DNA of 64,000 nt from JAHRVQ01 sp051278195 (lineage in GTDB: Bacteria > Pseudomonadota > Gammaproteobacteria > Pseudomonadales > Azotimanducaceae), in the NCBI GenBank assembly GCA_051278195.1, contig JBNMQM010000009.1, forward strand, positions 25,724 through 89,723, read 5' to 3'. Positions 35,975 to 44,808 of the stretch are shown piece after piece. Within the stretch, counting starts at the first letter, position 1. The number at the start of each line of letters is the position of its first letter. Position numbers and translations under genes: made by a program. The notes under the pieces are model-generated. The model had not been told where the DNA came from. It made no database searches and saw only the letters and a program-made list of their open reading frames with translations.

Positions 35975-36490
35975 GCATGAAAATGGCAAGTCAGGAGGAG
36001 TGGGCAATATCTCACTTGTGACCCAATCGGAGGAAGACCTTTTTGTGCCCTTAACCTTGGGTCCAGCGACTAAAGTGCATATTTGGAATCGATATTATGC
36101 ACTGTCATAGATGCGGAGGAACTAGGCGAATCATTGTTGATATTACAGATCCTGCTGTTAGGCAAAAAATCTCAAGCATTTAAGAGGCCCGCAATGCTTG
36201 CAACCATCGAAAGTTGCCACAATGTCGTTCAAAAATCTAAGCAGTATTGTCTCGAAAAGAAATAATGGGGTGAATGCGCCCGCATTTTTCAAATGCCTTC
36301 GTCAGAAAAAGGCTTTAGATGCCCTAAGCCATTGATGTAAGTAATTGCTATAGGTCATTGATGCTGGTCATTGATGTAGGGCATTGACAGATTCTAGATA
36401 TTTAGTTGGTCACTGTTTAAAATCACACCTAACGCAGAGACGATAGTACTTTTCGTTTCACAGATAAACGTGCTTTATACTTTTATCTGC
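35975..36490. repeat. Degenerate direct repeat, right copy, with IS91-type transposase remnant
   Basis: This is the partner of the 27000-27490 repeat, in the same orientation. Frame 36067-36190 on the plus strand reads RLKCIFGID, HCHRCGGTRRIIVDITDPAV and QKI before a stop, again an IS91-type transposase C-terminus. It lies 206 bp after the acyl-AMP ligase gene and bounds the peptide cluster on the right. Confidence 0.75.
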
Positions 36491-37116
36491 AGCCGGCATT
36501 GGCGGTCTGTCCTGCGGCGCTAAGAAGCGTAAACCCGAAGAAGTTAAACGTATCGAGGCTGTCGAAATAGCCACCAAGTACCTCGGCAAAGCAGACGGTA
36601 AGGTTGCAGACGAAGGAATTTTTTGCAGAAATGCTCATCCAATCTATGCGGGAGAGCGCCTCGCAGTTGACGGCGCAACGGGTCAGCCGAGATATGTAAA
36701 CGTCTAAGACACCAGGCGCAGCAACGACGATCTTCAAATTGGTGGGTGCTAACTTGGCGTGCAACGTCTCAAGGTTAAACGCTAAATTGATGGGGACTCA
36801 GGATAGTGGCTGGCAGTTTGAAGAATTTGACGACAATGAACTTGAAAATTCCAAAACTGGCTCAGCGGCCGCGCCGCGAACCGCGCCATACCTTCCTGGC
36901 TCCAGGATCTTAAAGAGGGGCCTATCATTCAGTTGAAGGTTGGTGGCGCGAGATTCAACGCCAAAGCCACGACACGCACAGGGCTTAAAAGACTGTCGTT
37001 GTTACCATTAATGGAAGAAATCTCGAATTTATGGGGTCAGGGCGAAACCCCAGCGTGAATTTCCAAAGGCTGCTGCCTGACTGCGAAATTCTTCTGTTCC
37101 TAGGTCGAGGCTCGTA
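36491..37116. other. Unidentified decayed coding sequence
   Basis: Plus-strand frames look protein-like but are broken. One piece (36492-36707) reads AGIGGLSCGAKKRKPEEVKR and ends in QPRYVNV; another starts near 36739 and shifts frame near 36900 into LKEGPIIQLKVGGARFNAK. I do not recognise the parent gene. No intact frame or ribosome site is present. Confidence 0.4.
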
Positions 37117-37670
37117 TTAAGACAGTGCTTCAGTTTTTGAATAACTTGATTGGGGGTATGTCGCTAACGTTGTCACTGTACGCGTGCAGTCGCTCTCTGT
37201 GTGCGGTGTCCAAAGCTTAACGGGTCTGCCGAACGCATGTGATCTACAGCTGGACCATTGATAATCGTCCGGGCTCGATGTCATCCCAGCGCGAACAAGG
37301 TTTAGTTCAATGTACATTATACAGTTGAGGCTATAGTGTCGATGCAGCACGAGCGTTGCCTTAAACCGTCCTTCGAAGAGGGTCTAGTTCTTCCGTATTT
37401 AAAATTAAAGGACTGTATATATTGGCGCCTTAGGAATTGCATCGAGCGGGAGATACCCTGGTCCGTAGTGGGCGTAAGTAGTAGATAAAGGTGATTTGTC
37501 ATAAGCCCCCACCCATGAATGGCAACGTCAAATTTTTTTGTACCTTCAAGTCGCCAGTGACCCTTGGTTACCATGACACGATTGCATGTGAAGCAGGCAT
37601 GGCGATTTTTGCCGCCCGGAACGACGTGTACGGCGTATCCTGAAGGGCAGTATTGGATTGGACGCGGCAT
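37117..37670 (-). pseudogene. RAYT (REP-associated tyrosine transposase) pseudogene, 5' and middle part
   Basis: The first frame reads like a Y1 transposase of the RAYT family: MPRPIQYCPSGYAVHVVPGG, then VAIHGWGLMTNHLYLLLTP, where the second His of the HUH motif is Tyr, and GISRSMQFLRRQYIQSFN. After a frameshift near 37340 the match continues with CIMYIELNLVRAGM, DDYQWSSCRSHAFGRP and KLWTPH, where similarity stops abruptly. The missing C-terminal part lies about 0.5 kb away on the other strand. Confidence 0.8.
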
Positions 37671-37748
37671 AATTAAGTTTTGTGTTTATCGTCGATATTA
37701 TTTGACTATTTAGTGCTTTGAAAATGCCGGTTCAGGAGATTGCGTGTC

Positions 37749-37958
37749 TTAGGTTAAACGCTAGAGTTTATGTGTAGCCCGCACGCGTTGTACGTAGCGT
37801 TGGACGGCAATGATGTAGAACGTCAGTCCTGTTATCGGCAATGGATTGGCGAATCAATCGCAACGGAAGTGATAGGGAAAATCCGACATTGCCCAAACAC
37901 GGGACTCGTTTTAGGTAGTGAAGCATTCAGAGAGGACGTCTACGGGCTGACTCAATGA
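37749..37958 (+). pseudogene. RAYT pseudogene, C-terminal part on the opposite strand
   Basis: The frame begins with SPHALYVALDG and continues through RQSCYRQWIGESI, GKIRHCPNTGLVLGSEAFR to a stop. This matches the C-terminal segment that should follow TPH in RAYT proteins. It takes up at the same codon where the minus-strand fragment stops, so the two look like one gene split by an inversion. Confidence 0.75.
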
Positions 37959-38004
37959 ATTTGCCGGAACGCAGGCCGCACTGTCGCTTTACGCATGACC
38001 ACAT

Positions 38005-41000
38005 TTATTCATCGGCAGCATTTCCGTGCGCTTCATTATCTGAAGTATCAATTTTTTTCGCCAACACGATATAGAAAGCAGGTAATACATACATTGTTAG
38101 GAAAGTACCTATACCAAGTCCTGTTGCAATGGTTATACCAATCGCAAAGCGCGACTGTGCGCCTGGGCCGGCTGCAATTAACAGCGGGATCATGGCGACG
38201 ATAAGCGCAAGCGATGTCATGATAATAGGGCGAAGCCGGATCGTAGCTGCTTCGATTACCGCGTCGCGCTTGTTGCGTCCCTTTTCTTGCAGTGTGTTGG
38301 CAAATTCCACGATAAGAATACCGTTTTTCGCGACCACGCCAATCAGTGTAATCAGACCGACCTGCGTGTAGATGTTCATCGATGCAAAACCAAGCATAAT
38401 GAAGGCCATTGCCCCTGCAATTGACAATGGTACCGTTATCAAGATGATAAGTGGGTCACCCCAGCTCTCAAATTGCGCAGCAAGCACCAGATAGATAACA
38501 AGTAGCGACAAAAAGATGGTCACGATTAATGCGCTGCCAGAATTTTCGAACTGTCGAGACTCGCCCTTAAAATCATAGCTGAAACCCCGAGGCAGGCGAT
38601 CTGTGGCCGTGGCTTTCATGAAACTGATGGCATCTCCCATTGACACTGTGGGCGCTGGAATTCCTTCGATCGTGATCGAATTCAGCTGATTGAATTGTGT
38701 TCTGGACGAGGGTTCTACATCATGCACGAAGCTGACGACAGAGCCCAGTGGAACTAAATCGCCAGAGTCGGCTCGGATGTAATATTCGTTGAGCGCCGTT
38801 GCTGTTTGTCGTGCATAGCGCTCAACCTGAGGAATGACCTCGTATGAGCGCCCCTCCATGTTGAAGCGATTAATATACCCACCGCCAAGCATACCACCAA
38901 GTGCTTGACCGATTTCCTGCATCGATAAACCAAGGTCGGCAACGCGCTCGCGGTCGACTTTTACCCGAGTGACGGGCTTATCGATGTCGATCGACTTCTG
39001 CACGAATGTAAAGTTGCCACTTTGTATGGCAGCCCCTACGAATTCATCTGCTATCTGATCTAGTTGAGTAAAATCACCGCCCGAGGTTAGCACGAACTGA
39101 AAGGGTAGACCGCCACTCGAACCGGGTAACGAGGGAATTGGGAATAACGCTGTTTTCAAACCGGTAATCCCTGCTACCGAAGCCTGCAGCTGAGGCATGA
39201 TATCAAACTGCGATATATCTCGTTCGCTCCAAGGCTTCATTTTGAAACCGCCAAACACAGCATTTGGACTCGTCATACCAACCAGCATGAATGTCTCGTC
39301 GTAACCTGGTACCTGCTCGAAGGCCGTCTGCATTTCTGTGCCATACCTCTGCAAGTATTCGAGCGTAGCGGTCTGTGGCCCTTTACTTTGAAACATGACG
39401 GTGCCCCGATCTTCAGTGGGTGCAAGCTCTTTTTGGCTTAGCATCATCATAAAAAAGATCGACACAAGTACGACTAGCGCAAACATGATTACGGGGGAGA
39501 CGGCTTTGACGATGATAACCAGTGAGCGCTGATAAATATTGGCGAGGCGGTCGAACAAACTTTCAATTGTGCTTTCGAAGCGGGTCGACTCCCCATGCGG
39601 TTTGAGAACCTGACTCGCGAGCATAGGCGATAACGTTAGGGCAATAATCCCTGAAATAACGACTGCGCCAGCAAGCGTGAAAGCAAACTCAGTAAAAAGC
39701 GAACCAACCAGTCCACCCATAAATCCAATAGGCGTGTATACCGCGACCAACGTGATCGTCATAGCGATAACCGGGTTCGCCATTTCTCGAGCACCTATCA
39801 ACGCTGCGTCCTTCTTCGATTTACCATCAACGATATGCCTATGTATGTTCTCGACAATGATGATGGCATCGTCGACGACCAAGCCTATAGCCAGCACAAG
39901 TGAGAGCAGCGTCAGTAAATTGAGCGAAAAACCCAGCACAAGCATGATGAAGGCTCCACCAATCAGCGAGAGCGGCACCGCTATTGCAGGAATTATTGCA
40001 GCCCGCAAAGATCCTAGGCATAGAAACACGATGACAAGAACGATAGCCACCGCCTCGACAAGCGTCTTGATCACTTCATTAATTGAATCGTCAATAAATT
40101 CTGATGCATCGTAGGGTAGTTCGACCTGCAGACCCGAAGGCAACTGAGACTCGATAGCCGGCAGGAGCGCTTTAACACGTTCTGCCACAGACAGTGGATT
40201 AGCACCCGGCGATAAATTAATGGCTACGTACGTAGAAGGTTTCCCCTTATAAAGTGCAATATTCTCGTAGGTCTGTGATCCGAGCTCTACTCTGGCGATA
40301 TCCTTGAGACGAACGACAGTATCTTCGGTCGATTTAATGACCAGATTCTCGAACTCTTCGGTGTTTGCAACGCCAGTGTTCGTAGTGAGATTGATCTTAA
40401 TGAATTCATCTTTGGTTTGCCCAACTGCAGAAATATAGTTGTTCTGGCGAAGGGTTTGAGCAATATCGGTCGAGGTGAGATTAACCGCTGCAAGTCTCTG
40501 AGGGTCGAGCCAAACTCTCAGTGCAAAGTGACGCCCCAACAGTTCGGCCTTGGCGACACCAGATAGGGCCTGTAGTTTTGGTTGTACTTCCCGGGCAAGA
40601 TAATCTGAGATCTGTGGCACGCGCATAGTATCGCTAAAGAAGGCGATGTACATGAGCGCACGACCTTCTCCCGTCGTCGAGTTGATAACAGGATCCTGAG
40701 CCTCGTCAGGTAACCTGTTACGCTGACTAGCAATTTTAGATTGAATTTCCGCGAGTGCGTTATTAGCATCGTAGTTGAGTTCCATCTGTGCTTCGATGGT
40801 TGAAAGACCTTGTATGCTCGATGAGCTCAGAAAGTCGATGCCTTTGGCTTCGGCAATAGCCTGCTGCAAAGGTTGGGTAATGAATCCCTGGATTAATTCG
40901 CTGCTGGCGCCAGGATATGCTGTAGTAACGGTGACTTTAGTGCTTTCCAATACAGGGTATTCGCGGATCTCCATCTCCATAATAGAGCGTATCCCAAGCA

Positions 41001-41067
41001 GTAATATCAGTAGACTAACAACAACGGACAGAACTGGTCGTTGTATAAAAATGTCTGTAAAACGCAT
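38005..41067 (-). CDS. RND efflux pump, inner-membrane transporter (HAE1 family)
   Basis: A 1020-aa resistance-nodulation-division pump that uses the proton gradient to expel hydrophobic compounds or drugs through a TolC channel. It starts with RFTDIFIQRPVLSVVVSLLI, carries the proton-relay pair in AIGLVVDDAIIIVEN, and the conserved Lys in GVVAKNGILIVEFAN. Length is typical of AcrB/MexB-like pumps. It follows the adaptor gene by 2 bp, so the two form an operon. No outer-membrane channel or local regulator is in the window, and substrates cannot be predicted. Confidence 0.95.
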   Translation of the reverse strand: MRFTDIFIQRPVLSVVVSLLILLLGIRSIMEMEIREYPVLESTKVTVTTAYPGASSELIQGFITQPLQQAIAEAKGIDFLSSSSIQGLSTIEAQMELNYDANNALAEIQSKIASQRNRLPDEAQDPVINSTTGEGRALMYIAFFSDTMRVPQISDYLAREVQPKLQALSGVAKAELLGRHFALRVWLDPQRLAAVNLTSTDIAQTLRQNNYISAVGQTKDEFIKINLTTNTGVANTEEFENLVIKSTEDTVVRLKDIARVELGSQTYENIALYKGKPSTYVAINLSPGANPLSVAERVKALLPAIESQLPSGLQVELPYDASEFIDDSINEVIKTLVEAVAIVLVIVFLCLGSLRAAIIPAIAVPLSLIGGAFIMLVLGFSLNLLTLLSLVLAIGLVVDDAIIIVENIHRHIVDGKSKKDAALIGAREMANPVIAMTITLVAVYTPIGFMGGLVGSLFTEFAFTLAGAVVISGIIALTLSPMLASQVLKPHGESTRFESTIESLFDRLANIYQRSLVIIVKAVSPVIMFALVVLVSIFFMMMLSQKELAPTEDRGTVMFQSKGPQTATLEYLQRYGTEMQTAFEQVPGYDETFMLVGMTSPNAVFGGFKMKPWSERDISQFDIMPQLQASVAGITGLKTALFPIPSLPGSSGGLPFQFVLTSGGDFTQLDQIADEFVGAAIQSGNFTFVQKSIDIDKPVTRVKVDRERVADLGLSMQEIGQALGGMLGGGYINRFNMEGRSYEVIPQVERYARQTATALNEYYIRADSGDLVPLGSVVSFVHDVEPSSRTQFNQLNSITIEGIPAPTVSMGDAISFMKATATDRLPRGFSYDFKGESRQFENSGSALIVTIFLSLLVIYLVLAAQFESWGDPLIILITVPLSIAGAMAFIMLGFASMNIYTQVGLITLIGVVAKNGILIVEFANTLQEKGRNKRDAVIEAATIRLRPIIMTSLALIVAMIPLLIAAGPGAQSRFAIGITIATGLGIGTFLTMYVLPAFYIVLAKKIDTSDNEAHGNAADE

Positions 41068-41069
41068 TT

Positions 41070-42176
41070 CTATTTTTCTCCGGTACTGGCTGCAATCTTG
41101 TCATTTTGCTTTATCTGCACTCGCTGGCCGGCCCTCAAGCGCAGTAGACCCGACGCAATGATACGTTCACCGGGTGCTAGCCCTTTCTTAATCTCAGTCA
41201 TGCCGTCCCGTGTGGCGCCAGTTTCTAGTGTCCGCCGCTCGGTCACCAGCTGGCCATTTTTATTTTTAGTTAATACATAGGCGAAATCGCCATAGGTGTT
41301 GAACGACAGTGCCGTGTTAGGAACTACAATAACCTGCTGTATACCCTCAGCCATGGTTCTGATAGTAGCGAACATGCCGGGTTTGAGGCTTTGTTGGGAA
41401 TTTAGAAGCTGGGCACGCAGCTGAACTGTGCGTGTTTCTGGTGTGACAGAGCTATTAATTGCAGTAATCACTCCCGTAAATACCTCGGAGCCAGTTGCGG
41501 CCACAGTGACTTCAACAGGATCACCAATATCGACAATGGCCAGTTCCTTTTCAGACAGCATATATTCGACCAGAATTGGATCGAGCATATTGATTTCAAC
41601 GACGGGTGTACCCACAAATAGGTATTCACCGATATCCGCTAAACGCAGTCCGAGTATGCCGTCGAAAGGCGCTGTGAGTGTTTTTTTATCAAACTGGGCC
41701 TCGGCTTCTTGCACTCGTGCTTTGGCGGCATCCAGTGCAGCTTTTGTTTCATCTAAAGCGAACTGTGATACAGCCCGTTCAGAAACCAAGTCTGCGTTAT
41801 GATGAAATGCTTTCGAAGCAAGCTGCGCCTCCGCGAGACGCGTTGTAAGAGCAGCTTGCTCGATATCACTGTTTAGGCGAATTAAGATATCGCCTTTTTT
41901 GACGGATTGACCCGATTCGAAAAAGACCGTTGCCACCACGCCTGGCAACTCATTGGCAATCATGACGCCGTTGATAGCTCTGATGCCACCGATTGATCGG
42001 ATACTCGGTTGCCAAAATACGCGAGAGACCTCTGTAATATCAACGATGGTTGCTGGGCGTGGCTGAGACAATTTGGCATGCGTTTGGTCAATTTGATAGA
42101 ACTTGTAACCGAATACCCCGCCGATGACGACAAGCAGTACAACGATAGCAATTGCGAAGCGTGAGAACATGCCCAT
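41070..42176 (-). CDS. RND efflux periplasmic adaptor (membrane fusion protein)
   Basis: A 368-aa adaptor with one N-terminal membrane anchor (AIAIVVLLVVIGGVFGYKF), a lipoyl half-motif GVVATVFFESGQSVKKGDIL, a short alpha-hairpin, and the second half TAPFDGILGLRLADIGEYL. The following beta-barrel and membrane-proximal domains complete the family layout. It links the adjacent RND pump to an outer-membrane channel. The coding direction puts it first in the two-gene operon. A dps pseudogene lies upstream. Confidence 0.93.
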   Translation of the reverse strand: MGMFSRFAIAIVVLLVVIGGVFGYKFYQIDQTHAKLSQPRPATIVDITEVSRVFWQPSIRSIGGIRAINGVMIANELPGVVATVFFESGQSVKKGDILIRLNSDIEQAALTTRLAEAQLASKAFHHNADLVSERAVSQFALDETKAALDAAKARVQEAEAQFDKKTLTAPFDGILGLRLADIGEYLFVGTPVVEINMLDPILVEYMLSEKELAIVDIGDPVEVTVAATGSEVFTGVITAINSSVTPETRTVQLRAQLLNSQQSLKPGMFATIRTMAEGIQQVIVVPNTALSFNTYGDFAYVLTKNKNGQLVTERRTLETGATRDGMTEIKKGLAPGERIIASGLLRLRAGQRVQIKQNDKIAASTGEK

Positions 42177-42272
42177 CCAATTTGTATCCTTTTTAGTAAA
42201 TGCAATTAAGCAACGTTAATAAATCCGCCCGTTGAATTTCAAAACCTCTGCGGTTTGAAACGCTCGATCTAC

Positions 42273-42612
42273 TTATTTAAAGCGCTCAACGTCTACGATT
42301 TTTTTATGTCTTCGCATTCGATCGGAGACGAGACGTACATCACGAGCGGTCTTCACATCTATTTCGTGACCAACTAGTAATACGTCAATCATTTCTATTG
42401 CAGTCGGACCACCATCTCCCGCATGGATAGCGGTTAACCTTGTGAATTCCTTATAAGTGCCAGGCGCAGCAAATAAGTGCTAGGTGCAGCAATATCGAGA
42501 ATTCGAATACAGTCAGCAATGTCGCTTACAGCAACTGCCAATTCCCTATGTTGATCTTCGACCATCACGTGCAACGCCCGAAATCTCTACTCAGTACATT
42601 TCAGTGAACGTT
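42273..42612 (-). pseudogene. dps: dps (DNA-protecting ferritin-like protein) pseudogene
   Basis: Reading the minus strand gives broken pieces of Dps: an HWNV-like site with the Trp turned to a stop near 42605, another stop, LHVMVEDQHRELAVAVSDIA, IRILDIAAPSTY, then, in a new frame, APGTYKEFTRLTAIHAGDGG, PTAIEMIDVLLVGHEIDVKT and a C-terminal basic end before TAA at 42273. The frame change coincides with a 20-bp tandem duplication. Dps stores iron and shields DNA; this copy cannot make it. Confidence 0.78.
42453..42492. repeat. 20-bp tandem duplication inside the dps pseudogene
   Basis: ATAAGTGCCAGGCGCAGCAA is followed directly by a copy differing at two bases. As 20 is not a multiple of three, the duplication shifts the reading frame and may be the event that inactivated the gene. 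Confidence 0.9.
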
Positions 42613-42717
42613 ATCAAAGAAGGCACTGCTCAGTGGCCAATTTGGCCATCTATAATTTAACCCTGTCTGGTAAATCATTTTGCGGTATCTGCGCACTTAG
42701 TTGATTTCAGTTGTTAG

Positions 42718-43014
42718 CTATAGCGTGGTTTTGAATTTTGCAATCGCTGACTTCATAGCACGATCGATAGACTCTCTCGTATTGTCCATACTCGCGATCA
42801 TATCTTTATAGACATCGTCGCTTGCCGCTTTAAGTTCAACTAAATTCGCACTTGCTGCGACTTTGCGAGTACGCAAAACTTCAATTTCTTTATAAAACTC
42901 GAGTTGCACATCAGCTTGTGCTTTATGAGCTTCTGCCTTGAGCTTGTTGATGTCTGCGCTCCATTCGTCTAACTGTGCTTGTAATTTATCTTGATAAGCT
43001 TCTCTGATACTCAT
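42718..43014 (-). CDS. Small coiled-coil protein
   Basis: A 98-aa, highly charged helical protein, MSIREAYQDKLQAQLDEW onward, with heptads through its length and a final amphipathic helix (SIDRAMKSAIAKFK). Proteins of this size and pattern are widespread in proteobacteria as coiled-coil domain proteins of unknown role, sometimes near stress genes. GGAGG stands just before the ATG on the minus strand, so it looks expressed. It has no signal peptide or membrane helix. Confidence 0.75.
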   Translation of the reverse strand: MSIREAYQDKLQAQLDEWSADINKLKAEAHKAQADVQLEFYKEIEVLRTRKVAASANLVELKAASDDVYKDMIASMDNTRESIDRAMKSAIAKFKTTL

Positions 43015-43344
43015 GGTTGTCCTCCAGTTTTTGTTAGCTTCGTAAAATTTGGCTTGATTGTCTGTGCGCTACAACACAAATGAACAAGGTCTCTATAGGC
43101 AATTAAGCGTACAGATACACTTAAACAAGAACATGGCGCGCGCCTAGGCGATGCAATAGGCTATTGCTTATTTACGCAAAAACTATTTTGTTAAGGGGCG
43201 AATCGCGGTGAAGTAGGTTGTCAAGAGCAAGAATGCGAAGGAAGGGAAGGGCTTTCAGTGATGGCACTCCGCATCATGATAGCACTCGTGCTTATATTTC
43301 AGATGGTTGATAACGCTGAAGGTCATCGTTTTTCGCCGGCACTG
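43015..43344. other. Gene-free stretch
   Basis: No gene or remnant is recognisable in this 330-bp interval between the coiled-coil gene and the IS remnants. Confidence 0.5.
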
Positions 43345-43490
43345 CTTTAGTTGGATAACGCAATGTCAACGATGCGGATCATTGCTGACATCACTGATCC
43401 TGCTGTTATGCAATAAATGCTTAAGCAGAGACGATGGTACTTTTCGTTTTGCAGATAAATGTGGTTTTTACTTTCTGTATGCGTGCGTAT
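43345..43490 (+). pseudogene. IS91-type transposase remnant (short copy)
   Basis: Contains CAATGTCAACGATGCGG, as in the left flanking repeat, then a frame reading RIIADITDPAVMQ, a stop, and the same AGATAAATG-containing tail seen near 27462 and 36460. A short deletion removes the second half of the cysteine motif. Confidence 0.65.
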
Positions 43491-43497
43491 CTGCTGG

Positions 43498-43865
43498 TGA
43501 ATCACAGCTGGTCTGGTCGGCGATGCGCCTACCATGGCGTTATGAAATTGCGGTATGCCCCAATGCGTGATTGTTCACTCGGATTGTGGCAGCCAGTATT
43601 GCTCATTGCGTTACCAGTGTTGCGCTGACGGAGCGTGATTTTATTTGTTGCATGAGCGCCACATGAAATTGCTATTCAATGCTTGCGCAGACACCTTTTT
43701 CACGCTCTGAAGGTCGCAGTTATTCATGATAAAAAATTTGAAACACGTGAGAAAATGAGCTGAGTTGTATTCGAGTATATCGAAATCGACTACAATCGAA
43801 CGCGCCGACATAGCCCTAACGGGCAAATGAGTCCGGTAGCACTCGAGGTAAAAAGAGTTGCTTAA
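43498..43865 (+). pseudogene. IS3-family transposase (orfB) remnant
   Basis: Successive plus-strand frames give APTMAL, VIVHSDCGSQYCS (containing the second catalytic Asp), NACADTFF, HALKVAVIHDKKFETREKMS, a stop, then VVFEYIEIDYNRTRRHSPNG, MSPVALEVKRVA and TAA at 43865. These are the ordered landmarks of IS3-family DDE transposases. Frameshifts and stops inactivate it, and no terminal repeats could be identified. Confidence 0.78.
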
Positions 43866-43900
43866 TGAGGTGTCTACCAGAAGTGCGCAAGATCACCTTG

Positions 43901-44459
43901 TTATTTGCTTTTTCTGTTAGACGTAAAACCTAAGCAGTTACGCCGCATACATTCCCGAAAGCGCTTCGAAAAGCCATCAAACAAGTGATTCCAAATTGCC
44001 TTGCCAATAGCAAGTTTGAGGCTGCTGGCTATTGTTGCTAGTTGATCTTCAAATAATTCAGAGTCGACGCAAAGTCGATTATATGCACTATAAACTTGTC
44101 CAAAGTTGATCATGGCAGAATACAACCACATCAAAAACTGGGTTCGTTGATCCGCCTTGAGAAACCAGTAGGTAGACGCTTTTGCCACAGCACCCGCCAA
44201 AATTGGCTCTGTCTCTGGCTTAGCGTGTATCTCAACTTCGTTTGAATGAAGATAAGGATCGATGTTTGCGCGAACATCTGCTGCACGCTGTTTTACCTGA
44301 GCGGCTTTGTAGAGAATCGAAACGATTATAGCATGAGCCCTACTAGCTGGGCCATGGCTCCAACGGCATGCCAGTCAAGGTCACTAAAAACTTATCAAAA
44401 GCGCGTAGCTCATGCATAAACGTCGTAAAGAAATAATTCTCATAATGTTTTTCCGACAT
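43901..44459 (-). pseudogene. Unrecognised gene with a frameshift
   Basis: From ATG at 44459 a frame of 38 codons (MSEKHYENYFFTTFMHELRA onward) stops at 44343. Another frame runs unbroken from about 44378 to TAA at 43901, through AHAIIVSILYKAAQVKQRAA, YLHSNEVEIHAKPETEPILA and STYWFLKADQRTQFLMWLYS. Both look like real protein, and together they suggest one gene of about 185 residues with a single frameshift near 44345-44375. The helical, aromatic-rich product is not one I recognise. A sequencing error could also explain the break. Confidence 0.55.
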
Positions 44460-44808
44460 CTATTTCTAACGTTAAACCACATGGCTTTATTGCTCAACAT
44501 CCCAAATATCCGTCAAAGATAGGCGCCCGGCTATTGTTCCGTAACGACATATAATCTAGATTGCTACACCAGACTAACGACGTTAAACATATCAGGAAAT
44601 ATTGGCAATAAAGGGCCGGATCTATTGTTTCCAATATTATGATGAATAACGCGCTCGCAAAACAGCGTGAGGCCTATAGCTGGACACTCATCGATACTAC
44701 TAAGGTTTAGGAAAATGCCATTGGTGCGGTTTTCCGTTAAGCCGAGATAAGAACGCAGCGGATGTAGCAACTCAGGCAGTGTTATCCGCTCTCCAAAGGA
44801 GCACCATT
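44460..44808. other. Gene-free stretch upstream of the adenine-deaminase-like gene
   Basis: I see no convincing gene in these 349 bp. The right end should hold the promoter of the gene starting at 44809. Confidence 0.45.

Noticed and set aside
36483..36764. Minus-strand ORF with AAPGVLDVYISRL resembling a Dps segment
   Set aside because: Only a 13-bp match to the dps pseudogene (CCAGGCGCAGCAA) supports it, and the rest shows no Dps landmarks.
43434..43630. Possible RAYT remnant suggested by SWSGRRCAYHG
   Set aside because: Reading the following frames shows ordered IS3-family landmarks (HSDCGSQYCS, FEYIEIDYNRTRRHS), which explain the stretch better.
44564..44770. 68-codon minus-strand ORF upstream of the deaminase-like gene as a divergent regulator
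   Set aside because: No helix-turn-helix or other regulator motif could be recognised, and there is no ribosome site.
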